Source: DIGJ01 sp036658435
Lineage (GTDB): Bacteria; Bacillota; Clostridia; Lachnospirales; Lachnospiraceae
DNA length: 32,712 nt
Assembly: GCA_036658435.1 (NCBI GenBank)
Contig: JAVXEO010000019.1
Span: 1 to 32,712, forward strand
Direction of reading: 5' to 3'
The position numbers and the translations under genes are program-made. Below are positions 1-7,117 of the stretch, piece by piece (position 1 is the stretch's first letter; every line of letters starts with the position of its first letter). The notes beneath the pieces are model-generated. The model had not been told where the DNA came from. It was given only the letters and a program-made list of their open reading frames with translations, and searched no databases.

Positions 1-1396
1 CAAGGGCTAATTCTGACATATCCCCGGTTCCAATAACCATACCATTTTTTTTGTTGGCAATGTCCATAAGTATCTGGGTTCTCTCCCTTGCCTGACTATT
101 TTCAAAGGTAATATCCTGCATACCGACATCTTGTTCAATGTCACGGAAATGACCCTCTACTGCATCTTTAATGGGTATTTCCTGTAGGGATGTTCCTAGT
201 TCCTCTGCCAGAATCAGGGCATTTTGATAGGTTCGGTCTGTTGTTCCAAAGCAAGGCATGGTAATGCTGCTTATTTGACTTCTTGGTATAGACAATAAGT
301 CAAAGGCACGTACGGTTACCAGAAGGGCCAGCGTAGAATCCAGACCACCCGAGATTCCAATAATTGCATTTTTTGTATTTGTATGCTCCAGACGTTTCTT
401 AAGTCCCATTGCCTGAATGCTTAAAATCTCCTGGCACTTAAATTCCCCTTCTTCTTTATTATGAGGCACAAAGGGCGTCTTTGTATAGAAGCGAGTCAAC
501 TCGGTCTCTTCCAGCTTCCATGAAAACAAAACTCTATGATATTCTTTTCCTTCTTCCTGCATTTGATAGGTACTCATTCTTCTTCTTTCACTAGAGAGCC
601 TTCCCAAATCTATTTCAGAAATTACCATCTGATTTTCAAACCGCTTTGCCTCTGCCAAAAGACTTCCGTTCTCAGCAATCATATTGTGTGCTGAAAATAC
701 AAGATCCGTAGAAGATTCTCCTTCTCCTGCATCAGAATAAATATAGGCACACATAAGGCGGGCAGACTGTCCTTTAATCAAAGCTTTACGATAGCTGTCT
801 TTTCCGGTTACTTCAACGCTTGCTGATAAGTTAGCAATCACCGTTGCCCCTGCCAGGGCATGTTTACAGGAAGGAGGGATGGGAACCCACACATCTTCAC
901 AGATATCAATTCCCAGGATAAATTGTGGCAGCGTTTCACATTGAAATAAAAGCTTGGTTCCAAATGGAATCCCATCGTAATCACAAATTTTCTCATTTCC
1001 TTTATTGAAATGTCTTCCCTCATAAAATTCAGAGTAATTGGGAATATTGGTCTTAGGAACCATTCCCAAAATCTTTCCTTCCTGTAGCACCGCTGCTACA
1101 TTGTATAGCTTATTTTCCATTAAAATGGGCAGACCTACTATTACCAGCATATCTTTATTCTTTGTACTGTTTTTTATTTCTTCCAGAGCTTCCAAGGCCT
1201 CTCGGAGTAAGGTATCCTGCAAAAATAAGTCACCACAGGTGTATCCTGTGATACATAGTTCCGGAAGCACCAATACTTTTACCTTTTTCTTAAAACAGTC
1301 TTCTATAATTTTTTTTATGCATTGTTCATTATATTTACAATCTGCTACCTTAATTTTAGGTGTTGCAGCACATACTTTTATATATCCATTTTTCAT
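1..1396 (-). CDS. nadE: Glutamine-dependent NAD(+) synthetase, C-terminus cut by the window
   Basis: This enzyme makes NAD from deamido-NAD, ATP and glutamine-derived ammonia, the last step of NAD synthesis. The reading frame runs open to base 1, so about 465 residues are present of the roughly 640 usual for the two-domain form. The first 270 or so residues form a nitrilase-type glutaminase domain; the catalytic cysteine is Cys166 in GIDICEDVW, and the proline-lysine of PKTNIPNY fits the usual catalytic Lys region. The synthetase domain follows, with the ATP PP-loop GISGGLDS at about residues 347-354 and the start of the SELALG motif at the window edge. The ATG at 1396 is preceded by GGAG at good spacing. 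A small structured RNA lies just upstream; I see no convincing separate promoter in the 48 bp between its terminator and this gene. Family assignment is secure. Confidence 0.95.
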   Translation of the reverse strand, partial: MKNGYIKVCAATPKIKVADCKYNEQCIKKIIEDCFKKKVKVLVLPELCITGYTCGDLFLQDTLLREALEALEEIKNSTKNKDMLVIVGLPILMENKLYNVAAVLQEGKILGMVPKTNIPNYSEFYEGRHFNKGNEKICDYDGIPFGTKLLFQCETLPQFILGIDICEDVWVPIPPSCKHALAGATVIANLSASVEVTGKDSYRKALIKGQSARLMCAYIYSDAGEGESSTDLVFSAHNMIAENGSLLAEAKRFENQMVISEIDLGRLSSERRRMSTYQMQEEGKEYHRVLFSWKLEETELTRFYTKTPFVPHNKEEGEFKCQEILSIQAMGLKKRLEHTNTKNAIIGISGGLDSTLALLVTVRAFDLLSIPRSQISSITMPCFGTTDRTYQNALILAEELGTSLQEIPIKDAVEGHFRDIEQDVGMQDITFENSQARERTQILMDIANKKNGMVIGTGDMSELAL

Positions 1397-1444
1397 GTAT
1401 TCTCCAATCCCTCTATTGAATCACAATAAACATTCTAATTCGAT

Positions 1445-1468
1445 AAAAAAGGCAGCTAAAAGCTGCCC
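1445..1468 (-). terminator. Rho-independent terminator of the 6S-like RNA
   Basis: Read on the minus strand, GGCAGCT and AGCTGCC pair across a three-base loop and are followed by six T residues. It ends the structured RNA transcript upstream of nadE. Confidence 0.8.
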
Positions 1469-1474
1469 TTATCT

Positions 1475-1666
1475 TTTGTAATTATTCCAAAATGCCGTTT
1501 CCTGAATTTTGACGCCTAGCCTAAGCTAGGTGGGTTACCGCACATAATCTTCTGCCTTCCCCTGCTTAATGGAGGCCTGACATCCGACTATAAATATAGG
1601 TGTCCCATAATCGTAGATGTAGGTTCAAAATATCAGGATGATCGAACATTCCAGAATTCTTTTACT
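1475..1666 (-). ncRNA. ssrS: Probable 6S RNA
   Basis: There is no good ORF here, but there is a complete transcription unit: a consensus promoter at 1673-1701, about 190 nt of structured RNA, then a terminator. The RNA ends pair over a long distance: bases 1625-1637 (CCTGATATTTTGA on the minus strand) match 1501-1512 (TCAAAATTCAGG) with one bulge, giving a long closing stem. The core between them is GC-richer and contains the GCGGTAACCCACCTAGC segment that I associate with clostridial 6S RNAs. 6S RNA binds the housekeeping RNA polymerase by mimicking an open promoter and is typically 180-200 nt. The identification rests on architecture and recall, not on a covariance-model search. Exact 5' and 3' ends are estimates. 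Confidence 0.72.
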
Positions 1667-1672
1667 AAGGTT

Positions 1673-1701
1673 AGTATATCACATTTTATGTGAATTATCA
1701 A
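1673..1701 (-). promoter_or_regulatory. Sigma-A promoter for the 6S-like RNA
   Basis: Minus strand: -35 TTGATA at 1696-1701, a 17-bp spacer, and -10 TATACT at 1673-1678. The predicted start is near 1666, just before the closing stem of the RNA. Confidence 0.75.
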
Positions 1702-1717
1702 TAACCGATTCATAAAT

Positions 1718-2020
1718 TCAGGAAACAGAAGTAACGACTGCTTCTGACTCCGTTCCAAATATTGTCTTCCCGAACTCAGGAACTAAATCAATAGTAAAAA
1801 CACATGGCATCACTTTTTTTATGCAGCCATTGCGAAGTTTGTTTCCACAACTAGCCATATCCTCCGCTTTTCCGCATTTTTTACAATTCGGGACAACGCG
1901 ATATACCATGGAGCCTAATGGATGAGGAAGTCTTAACAGTTTCCCGTTTTTTTCCAATTCCTGATATTTCTCACCTATTTCTGCCAACTCTTGGAATTCT
2001 TGTATCGTATACTTTTTCAT
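1718..2020 (-). CDS. Small cysteine-containing hypothetical protein
   Basis: A 100-residue protein that I do not recognise. The first 30 residues look helical and charged (QEFQELAEIGEKYQELEKNGKL). The middle carries CKKCGK followed by two more cysteines (ASCGNKL and NGCIKK), a spacing that could hold a metal, though it is not a classical zinc ribbon. There is no signal peptide or membrane segment. AGAGG lies about 10 bases before the ATG at 2020. A promoter with a striking inverted repeat over its -35 region lies upstream, so the gene appears to be a regulated single-gene unit. It resembles short hypothetical proteins common in Lachnospiraceae accessory DNA, but no function can be given. Confidence 0.6.
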   Translation of the reverse strand: MKKYTIQEFQELAEIGEKYQELEKNGKLLRLPHPLGSMVYRVVPNCKKCGKAEDMASCGNKLRNGCIKKVMPCVFTIDLVPEFGKTIFGTESEAVVTSVS

Positions 2021-2077
2021 TGCCGCTTTGCCTCTTCTCTCTTATTTCTAATTCTTTTATTTCTTCCCTCTGCTTCT

Positions 2078-2106
2078 AGTATAGCATATTTTAAACAAAG
2101 TGTGAA
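2078..2106 (-). promoter_or_regulatory. Promoter of the small hypothetical gene
   Basis: Minus strand: -35 TTCACA at 2101-2106, a 17-bp spacer, and -10 TATACT at 2078-2083. The -35 box lies inside the left arm of the inverted repeat at 2092-2139, so a protein bound there would affect this promoter. Confidence 0.6.
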
Positions 2107-2139
2107 CGCTTTCCATTCTAATTGTTCACACTTTGTTTA
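2092..2139. repeat. 16-bp perfect inverted repeat, likely operator
   Basis: TAAACAAAGTGTGAAC (2092-2107) and its exact reverse complement (2124-2139) are separated by 16 bp. The repeat lies upstream of the predicted start of the small hypothetical gene and overlaps its -35 box, so it more likely acts as DNA than as an RNA hairpin. There is no terminator-like T run. The cognate regulator is not in the window as far as can be seen. Confidence 0.7.
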
Positions 2140-2223
2140 TAGGATTAGCAAACTTTATCCATATTTTTTGTATATACTATATTCAAGCAAATAATATTGC
2201 TATTATAATTTTTTTCATAAACA

Positions 2224-2252
2224 GCCCGGTAAAGAGTTATCCTTTACCGGGC
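2224..2252. other. GC-rich hairpin in the divergent intergenic region
   Basis: GCCCGGTAAAG (2224-2234) and CTTTACCGGGC (2242-2252) form an 11-bp perfect stem with a 7-base loop. On the plus strand it is followed by a pyrimidine-rich CTCTCCTCTTTC rather than a clean T run. It lies between two divergent genes, so it terminates neither. It could end a short plus-strand RNA or be a regulator site. Confidence 0.5.
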
Positions 2253-2286
2253 CTCTCCTCTTTCAAAAGTAACGAATGGACAAATT

Positions 2287-2316
2287 TTGATTATTATAGT
2301 AAAATCAAAATATATT
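2287..2316 (+). promoter_or_regulatory. Candidate promoter of the acyltransferase cassette
   Basis: -35 TTGATT at 2287-2292, an 18-bp spacer, and -10 TATATT at 2311-2316, about 20 bp before the start codon. The match is moderate. Confidence 0.45.
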
Positions 2317-2334
2317 CTAACTATTGGAGGCATC

Positions 2335-3609
2335 ATGAATAATCGAAAACAAAATATACGTGCCTGGAGACGTCTTGATAACACAGCAAAGTTGTTTCCC
2401 GTTATATCCAGTGAAAATTTAACCAATGTTTTTCGGATTTCCTGCACCCTGGACTCTAAAATAGAAAAAGAGCGGCTGCAGCAGGCTTTGGCCGAAGTCC
2501 TTCCTTGGTTTGAAGGCATTAATGTACGTCTTCGCCGAGGTTTGTTTTGGTATTATTTTGAAGCCAAGAAAAAAGTTCCGGAAATTGTTAAAGAAGCCAC
2601 TTATCCCTGCAAATACTTGAATCCACATGACCCCGGTCACTTTTTATTTCGGGTATCCTACTATGAAAATCGTATTAATTTAGAAGTATTTCATGCCATT
2701 ACAGATGGCATGGGAGCCATTAATTTTTTAAAAGAATTAACGTATATGTACCTGCGTCTAAAACGAGGGGAAACCAATCTGATTCCCAGCACAGACTGCA
2801 TCCTTGGTGTAGAAGACAGTTATGTAAAACATTATAAAAAGAGAAAGAATCGTACGTATCCCACAGAAAAAGCCTTTCGTATAAAAGGAGATTCCCTATA
2901 TTTGGATACCATAAGTATCATTCATGGTTATTTGGATATGTCTGCTCTAAAGGCAAAATGCAAAGAATATCAAGTCAGTATTACAAAGTACATGGTGGCT
3001 CTTCTATTGTACTGTGTTTATGAAGAATATATGAATCGCCAGGGAAATAAACATCCGGCTGTTGTCAATCTCCCCGTAAATCTTCGTGCTTTTTTTGATT
3101 CCACTACCACTTCAAATTTTTTTGCTATTACAGCCGTAAAGTTTTTATTTGAAAAAGAAACGCACACCTTTAAAGAAGTTCTTGATTTTGTAAATCTCCA
3201 GATGAATGAAAATATTACAAAAGAAAAGATGGAAGATATCATCTCCTATAATGTATCCAATGAAAAAAAATGGTATCTTCGAATGGCTCCCTTACCTATA
3301 AAATGGTTGGGTTTACAATTTGTCTTTCGTCGTTCCAGTCAATTTTGTACCACTACCCTTTCCAATCTGGGTCCCATTTCCGTACAAAAAGAATTTGAAA
3401 ATGAAATCAAAAATTTTCATTTTGTCATTGGCGTTTCTAAACGTCAAAATATGAAGTGTGGAATTTGTTCCTATCAGGATAAAATGATTGTAACCTTTAC
3501 TTCTGTTCTAAAAGATACCTATTTGCAAAAAGCTTTTTTTCGATTTTTAGTAAAAGAAGGAATTCCGGTTACCATAGAAAGCAATGGTGTGAATTATGAA
3601 AAAATGTAA
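2335..3609 (+). CDS. Condensation/alcohol-acetyltransferase-like acyltransferase
   Basis: A 424-residue protein of the CoA-dependent acyltransferase superfamily (condensation domain, wax ester synthase and alcohol acetyltransferase type). The hallmark HxxxDG is present as H120-AITDG, with His as the expected general base. A second typical stretch, FCTTTLSNLGPI, is in the C-terminal half where the DFGWG-type motif of condensation domains would lie. There is no signal peptide or clear membrane span. The open frame extends upstream to 2287, but the ATG at 2335 is chosen because GGAGG lies 6 bases before it. The 3' end overlaps the next gene by 14 bp. With the zinc-ribbon membrane protein and the esterase that follow, it forms a cassette probably acting on a lipid or other acyl acceptor; the substrate is unknown. 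Confidence 0.75.
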   Translation: MNNRKQNIRAWRRLDNTAKLFPVISSENLTNVFRISCTLDSKIEKERLQQALAEVLPWFEGINVRLRRGLFWYYFEAKKKVPEIVKEATYPCKYLNPHDPGHFLFRVSYYENRINLEVFHAITDGMGAINFLKELTYMYLRLKRGETNLIPSTDCILGVEDSYVKHYKKRKNRTYPTEKAFRIKGDSLYLDTISIIHGYLDMSALKAKCKEYQVSITKYMVALLLYCVYEEYMNRQGNKHPAVVNLPVNLRAFFDSTTTSNFFAITAVKFLFEKETHTFKEVLDFVNLQMNENITKEKMEDIISYNVSNEKKWYLRMAPLPIKWLGLQFVFRRSSQFCTTTLSNLGPISVQKEFENEIKNFHFVIGVSKRQNMKCGICSYQDKMIVTFTSVLKDTYLQKAFFRFLVKEGIPVTIESNGVNYEKM

Positions 3610-4279
3610 TCGCTGTAATGTCTTGGTAAAAGGTTCTCTTACCCTTTGTCCTTTATGCGGAGAAATTCTTTCAAAAGACCCAGAAGAGTCCTCGGATGTA
3701 ATGAAACCCATGTACCCTAAAATTGCATTGAATCCCAATACCTTTCACTTTGTAAAAAGAATGGTTTCCTTCCTTGCACTAATAACCGCAATCTCCCTTT
3801 TTATTATTAATTATGCCACTTATGAATTTGCCCCCATCCTTTGGTCCCTTATTTCTGTGGCTGCTATTGGATATGGTATGATTACCATTAATTATTCTAT
3901 TCTGAATAATTCAAATTTAGCAGCAAAGTTGTTGGTACAAACTATAGGTGCCAGTATTCTATGTGTTATTATAGATGTAGTAATGGGTTATAAGGGATGG
4001 TCTGTTAATTTTATAATTCCCTCCTTCCTTTTATTTTCTGACCTGGCAATGATTATTCTTATGATTGTTAATCCTATGAAACGGCGCAGCTACTTTATGT
4101 ATCAAATTGCCATTACTATTTTTGCAGTTTTGTCTTTTGCATTATGTTTTACCCCTTTGATAACAAGAAAAGAATTTGCACTTATTGCAGGTCTGGTATG
4201 TTTTATCACCCTTCTTGGTTCTATTTTTTTTGGAGATAAAGGATTTCAAAATGAACTGATTCGTAGGTTTCACATTTAG
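3596..4279 (+). CDS. Zinc-ribbon multi-pass membrane protein (DUF6320-like)
   Basis: A 227-residue protein that opens with a compact zinc ribbon: Cys4-x2-Cys7 and Cys18-x2-Cys21 (CNRC and CPLC). It continues with about six hydrophobic helices from residue 55 on. The layout matches what I recall of DUF6320 proteins, which occur beside condensation-type acyltransferases and alpha/beta hydrolases in Clostridia. It starts inside the end of the acyltransferase gene (14-bp overlap), which indicates translational coupling. No catalytic motif is visible. A role as membrane anchor, scaffold or small-molecule sensor for the flanking enzymes is inference only. Confidence 0.72.
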   Translation: MKKCNRCNVLVKGSLTLCPLCGEILSKDPEESSDVMKPMYPKIALNPNTFHFVKRMVSFLALITAISLFIINYATYEFAPILWSLISVAAIGYGMITINYSILNNSNLAAKLLVQTIGASILCVIIDVVMGYKGWSVNFIIPSFLLFSDLAMIILMIVNPMKRRSYFMYQIAITIFAVLSFALCFTPLITRKEFALIAGLVCFITLLGSIFFGDKGFQNELIRRFHI

Positions 4280-4302
4280 ATTTTACGAAAGGAGCTATCA
4301 TT

Positions 4303-5229
4303 ATGCATAGAGAAAAGCCTAGTATAAAGGGAGTTTTGATACGGGAAATGATTGCTGACATTACCTCCACCTCTTTTCTGGGGGAGTCCATACAAACCGG
4401 AAAATATCGTATGAATCCAAAAGAACCCCTCTTCCTTTATCCACCCCGCTATCATTGCAAAACCATCCAGCTTGAGAATTTTTCCCTGGAATATCTAAAG
4501 CGCCATAAGGAAAATAGTTCGTTTTCTGTTCTTCAGCTCCATGGTGGCGGATATATTGGGCCAATGAAAAATTCATACCGCAAGTTTTCCATCTCCTATC
4601 TTGAAAAATGCGGTCAAAGTGATGTTATTACCATTGATTACCGGGTTGCTCCCGAACATCCTTATCCTGCTGCATTAGAGGATGCCTTTGCCGCTTATTC
4701 TTTTATTGTAGAGGAGCATCTTTATAATCCAGGTAAGTTGATAATTGTGGGAGATTCTGCTGGGGGAGGCCTTGCACTTGCACTCTGTATGTATCTTAGA
4801 GATCATGGTTTTCCAAAGCCTGCCGGTCTTGTATTAATGTCTCCTTGGGCAGATTTAACAAATAGTGGAGAAAGTCATACTACAAATCTGGGACTCGATC
4901 CTCTTTTTGGAAATACTACAAATAATTTACTTTATAATTCTTCCTATATTGGTGACCACGATCCAAAAGATCCTTATCTTTCCCCTATTTTTGGTGATTT
5001 TACCAATCTACCTCCCATGCTGATTCAAGTTGGAACTCACGAAGTTTTATTAAGTGATTCTAAGGAGATTGCTTCACAAACAAAGCTTGCAGGCAATAAA
5101 GTCAAACTTTCTATTTATGAAGGTATGTTTCATGTTTTTCAAATGTCCGGTGATATTATTCCTGAAAGCCGCAGAGCCTGGGACGAAGTCGGAGAATTTT
5201 TTAAAGCAATTAGTGGAAAAATCCACTAA
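4303..5229 (+). CDS. Alpha/beta hydrolase, hormone-sensitive-lipase family esterase
   Basis: A 308-residue serine hydrolase, probably cytoplasmic since no signal peptide is seen. It has the HSL-family oxyanion-hole motif HGGG at residues 80-83, the nucleophile elbow GDSAG with Ser152, and His277 in the context EGMFHVF. The acid position is Glu247 (GTHEVLL), where most relatives have Asp. DYRVAPEHPYPAALED at about 112-127 is typical of the family. Such enzymes cleave short- to medium-chain esters or deacylate small molecules. AAAGGAG lies 8 bases before the ATG. The gene is third in the acyltransferase cassette, so an acyl group added by one enzyme and removed by the other is a plausible but unproven scheme. 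The terminator stem starts within its last codons. Confidence 0.85.
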   Translation: MHREKPSIKGVLIREMIADITSTSFLGESIQTGKYRMNPKEPLFLYPPRYHCKTIQLENFSLEYLKRHKENSSFSVLQLHGGGYIGPMKNSYRKFSISYLEKCGQSDVITIDYRVAPEHPYPAALEDAFAAYSFIVEEHLYNPGKLIIVGDSAGGGLALALCMYLRDHGFPKPAGLVLMSPWADLTNSGESHTTNLGLDPLFGNTTNNLLYNSSYIGDHDPKDPYLSPIFGDFTNLPPMLIQVGTHEVLLSDSKEIASQTKLAGNKVKLSIYEGMFHVFQMSGDIIPESRRAWDEVGEFFKAISGKIH

Positions 5230-5238
5230 TTGCTTTTT
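5203..5238 (+). terminator. Terminator overlapping the esterase stop codon
   Basis: A 14-bp stem (AAAGCAATTAGTGG and its complement) with a 6-base loop, followed by T residues. The left arm is coding sequence for the last residues of the esterase and the stop codon sits in the right arm. Confidence 0.8.
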
Positions 5239-5267
5239 ATGATTTTTTCTTATTTTCTTCATATATC

Positions 5268-5296
5268 TTGTATTTTTTCTCCTTTTATGTTATGAT
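5268..5296 (+). promoter_or_regulatory. Promoter of the chemoreceptor gene
   Basis: -35 TTGTAT at 5268-5273, a 17-bp spacer, and -10 TATGAT at 5291-5296. It resembles a sigma-A promoter rather than the sigma-D promoter common for motility genes. Confidence 0.55.
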
Positions 5297-5331
5297 ATCT
5301 TCAAAACATCACAAAAAAGGAGAATATACTT

Positions 5332-7005
5332 ATGAAAGATTTGAAAATTTCCAAAAAACTACAGCATTCTTTTACACTTACCATCCTTTGCTTTTTAGTT
5401 GCCATTATTTTTTCCATTGGCTGCCTTAATTTTATAGGCTCAAAGTTTAACCATTTTTTTAATTCCTCCTATCTCGTGGTCTCCACCCAGTGGGAGATGC
5501 AAAAATCTATGCAGGAAGCTGCTAAAAATATTCTTTGGGCAACCACCACCAGTGATGTAAAAGACACCCAGGACCGTCTTGATACTGCCCAGTCAGAATT
5601 AACACGCGTTCGTGATAATCTGGCACTCTTAAAAACCGCTTATAAAGGAAATCCTAAAGATCTGGATGCTTTTAATCAAGCCATGCTTAAAACCGTATCC
5701 ATTCGAGAAGAACTATTTAACTGCATCACCTCCAATGACAATGAAACGGCTTTAGAAATGTACAATACCATCTATGCACCCGCTGTTCTCGAGGCACGGG
5801 ATGTATTGATTCGAATTGGAGAAGATGCTTCTACGCGTGCCTCCGAAGCATATAAAAATGCAGATGCTACCGAAATTATAGCCATAATTTTTTGTATTTT
5901 AATTTCACTTTTCAGCTTGATTATTACCATTTTAAGTGCAAGAAAAATTACTAAAATGATAACCAGTCCGGTAAAAGAAATTGAAAAAGCTGCCAATGAA
6001 ATGTCCAATGGAAGTCTTCATGCAAATATTGAATATCAGTCCAAAGATGAACTTGGAAGTCTGGCAGAAAGTATGCGCATCACCACAAATGGCATTTCCT
6101 TGATTGTTTCCGATATTGAGTTTTGTTTAAAAACAATGGCGGATGGGAATTTTGATTTTAAGAGTACTTGTGAGGAAAACTACATTGGTGATTATGCACC
6201 TATTTTATCTAATATGGAGCATATTGCAACGAGACTCAGTGCTGCTATTAACGAAATCAAGGATTCTGCTTCTCAAGTTGCACAAGGTTCCGAAAATATG
6301 GCATCAGGGGCGCAAACCCTGGCAGAAGGAGCTACGGATCAGGCTAGTGCAGTAGAAGAACTAACCGCAAGTATCAATGAAATCACTGCCCAGGTAGAAG
6401 AAACATCAGAAGGTGCCAACGTTGCTAACGATATGGCTCTTTTGGCAAGTAATGAAGTAAAAATCAGCAGTTCTCATATGAATAATATGACGAATGCCAT
6501 GGCTCGTATTACAGAAACCTCTTCCCAGATCGAAATGATTATTCAGAGTATTGAAAGTATTGCCTCTCAAACCAACTTACTTTCTTTGAATGCAGCAATT
6601 GAAGCGGCAAGAGCCGGCGAAGCCGGAAAAGGCTTTGCTGTCGTGGCAGAAGAAATACGTGAGTTAGCTTCCCAAAGTGCAACGGCTGCTATGAATACCC
6701 GGGATTTAATCCAATCTTCCCTTACCGAAATTGGCAATGGCAATGAAATTGTGGCTGCAACTTCTTCCTCTTTAAGTCAAGTGGTGGAAACCATCGAAAA
6801 AGTGCAAAATGTAATTGTTTTAGCGAAGTCTTCTACTGCAAAGCAGGCATCTTCTATGTTGGAAATCAACAAAGGAATTGAGCAAATTGCTTCTGTCGTA
6901 GAAAATACTTCCGCAACGGCTCAGGAAAGTTCAGCAACCAGTGAAGAGCTCTCTGCCCAGTCTGAAGCCTTGAATGGATTAGTTGATCAATTTATTACCA
7001 GATAA
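5332..7005 (+). CDS. Methyl-accepting chemotaxis protein
   Basis: A 557-residue transmembrane chemoreceptor that reports ligand binding to the CheA/CheW signalling complex. Transmembrane helices lie at about residues 14-36 and 181-203 and bracket an extracellular helical region of about 145 residues resembling the four-helix-bundle sensor. A HAMP linker follows (about 204-257). The cytoplasmic coiled coil contains the highly conserved hairpin tip SLNAAIEAARAGEAGKGFAV near residues 415-436. Glutamate/glutamine-rich heptads on each side are the likely methylation sites. AAAAAGGAG lies 6-8 bases before the ATG. It is a single-gene unit with its own promoter and shares a bidirectional terminator with the next gene. 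The ligand cannot be predicted. Confidence 0.93.
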   Translation: MKDLKISKKLQHSFTLTILCFLVAIIFSIGCLNFIGSKFNHFFNSSYLVVSTQWEMQKSMQEAAKNILWATTTSDVKDTQDRLDTAQSELTRVRDNLALLKTAYKGNPKDLDAFNQAMLKTVSIREELFNCITSNDNETALEMYNTIYAPAVLEARDVLIRIGEDASTRASEAYKNADATEIIAIIFCILISLFSLIITILSARKITKMITSPVKEIEKAANEMSNGSLHANIEYQSKDELGSLAESMRITTNGISLIVSDIEFCLKTMADGNFDFKSTCEENYIGDYAPILSNMEHIATRLSAAINEIKDSASQVAQGSENMASGAQTLAEGATDQASAVEELTASINEITAQVEETSEGANVANDMALLASNEVKISSSHMNNMTNAMARITETSSQIEMIIQSIESIASQTNLLSLNAAIEAARAGEAGKGFAVVAEEIRELASQSATAAMNTRDLIQSSLTEIGNGNEIVAATSSSLSQVVETIEKVQNVIVLAKSSTAKQASSMLEINKGIEQIASVVENTSATAQESSATSEELSAQSEALNGLVDQFITR

Positions 7006-7059
7006 CCTCATAATTATTACAGACCTACCAGGTTGTTTACGAAGCATTATCCTCGCCTG

Positions 7060-7108
7060 CACAAAAAAGGCTGACCGGTTTCTATGAAACCGGTCAGCCT
7101 TTTTTGTG
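7060..7108. terminator. Bidirectional terminator, 23-bp perfect stem
   Basis: Bases 7060-7082 are the exact reverse complement of 7086-7108, leaving a three-base TAT loop. The GC core (GGCTGACCGG) is flanked by A6 and T6, so it works as a terminator in both directions for the convergent chemoreceptor and secreted-protein genes. Confidence 0.9.
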
Positions 7109-7117
7109 TGAGATCTG

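Noticed and set aside
1038..1481. 147-codon plus-strand open frame
   Set aside because: It lies antisense to nadE and runs over the RNA terminator; its composition is typical of a shadow frame and it has no ribosome binding site.
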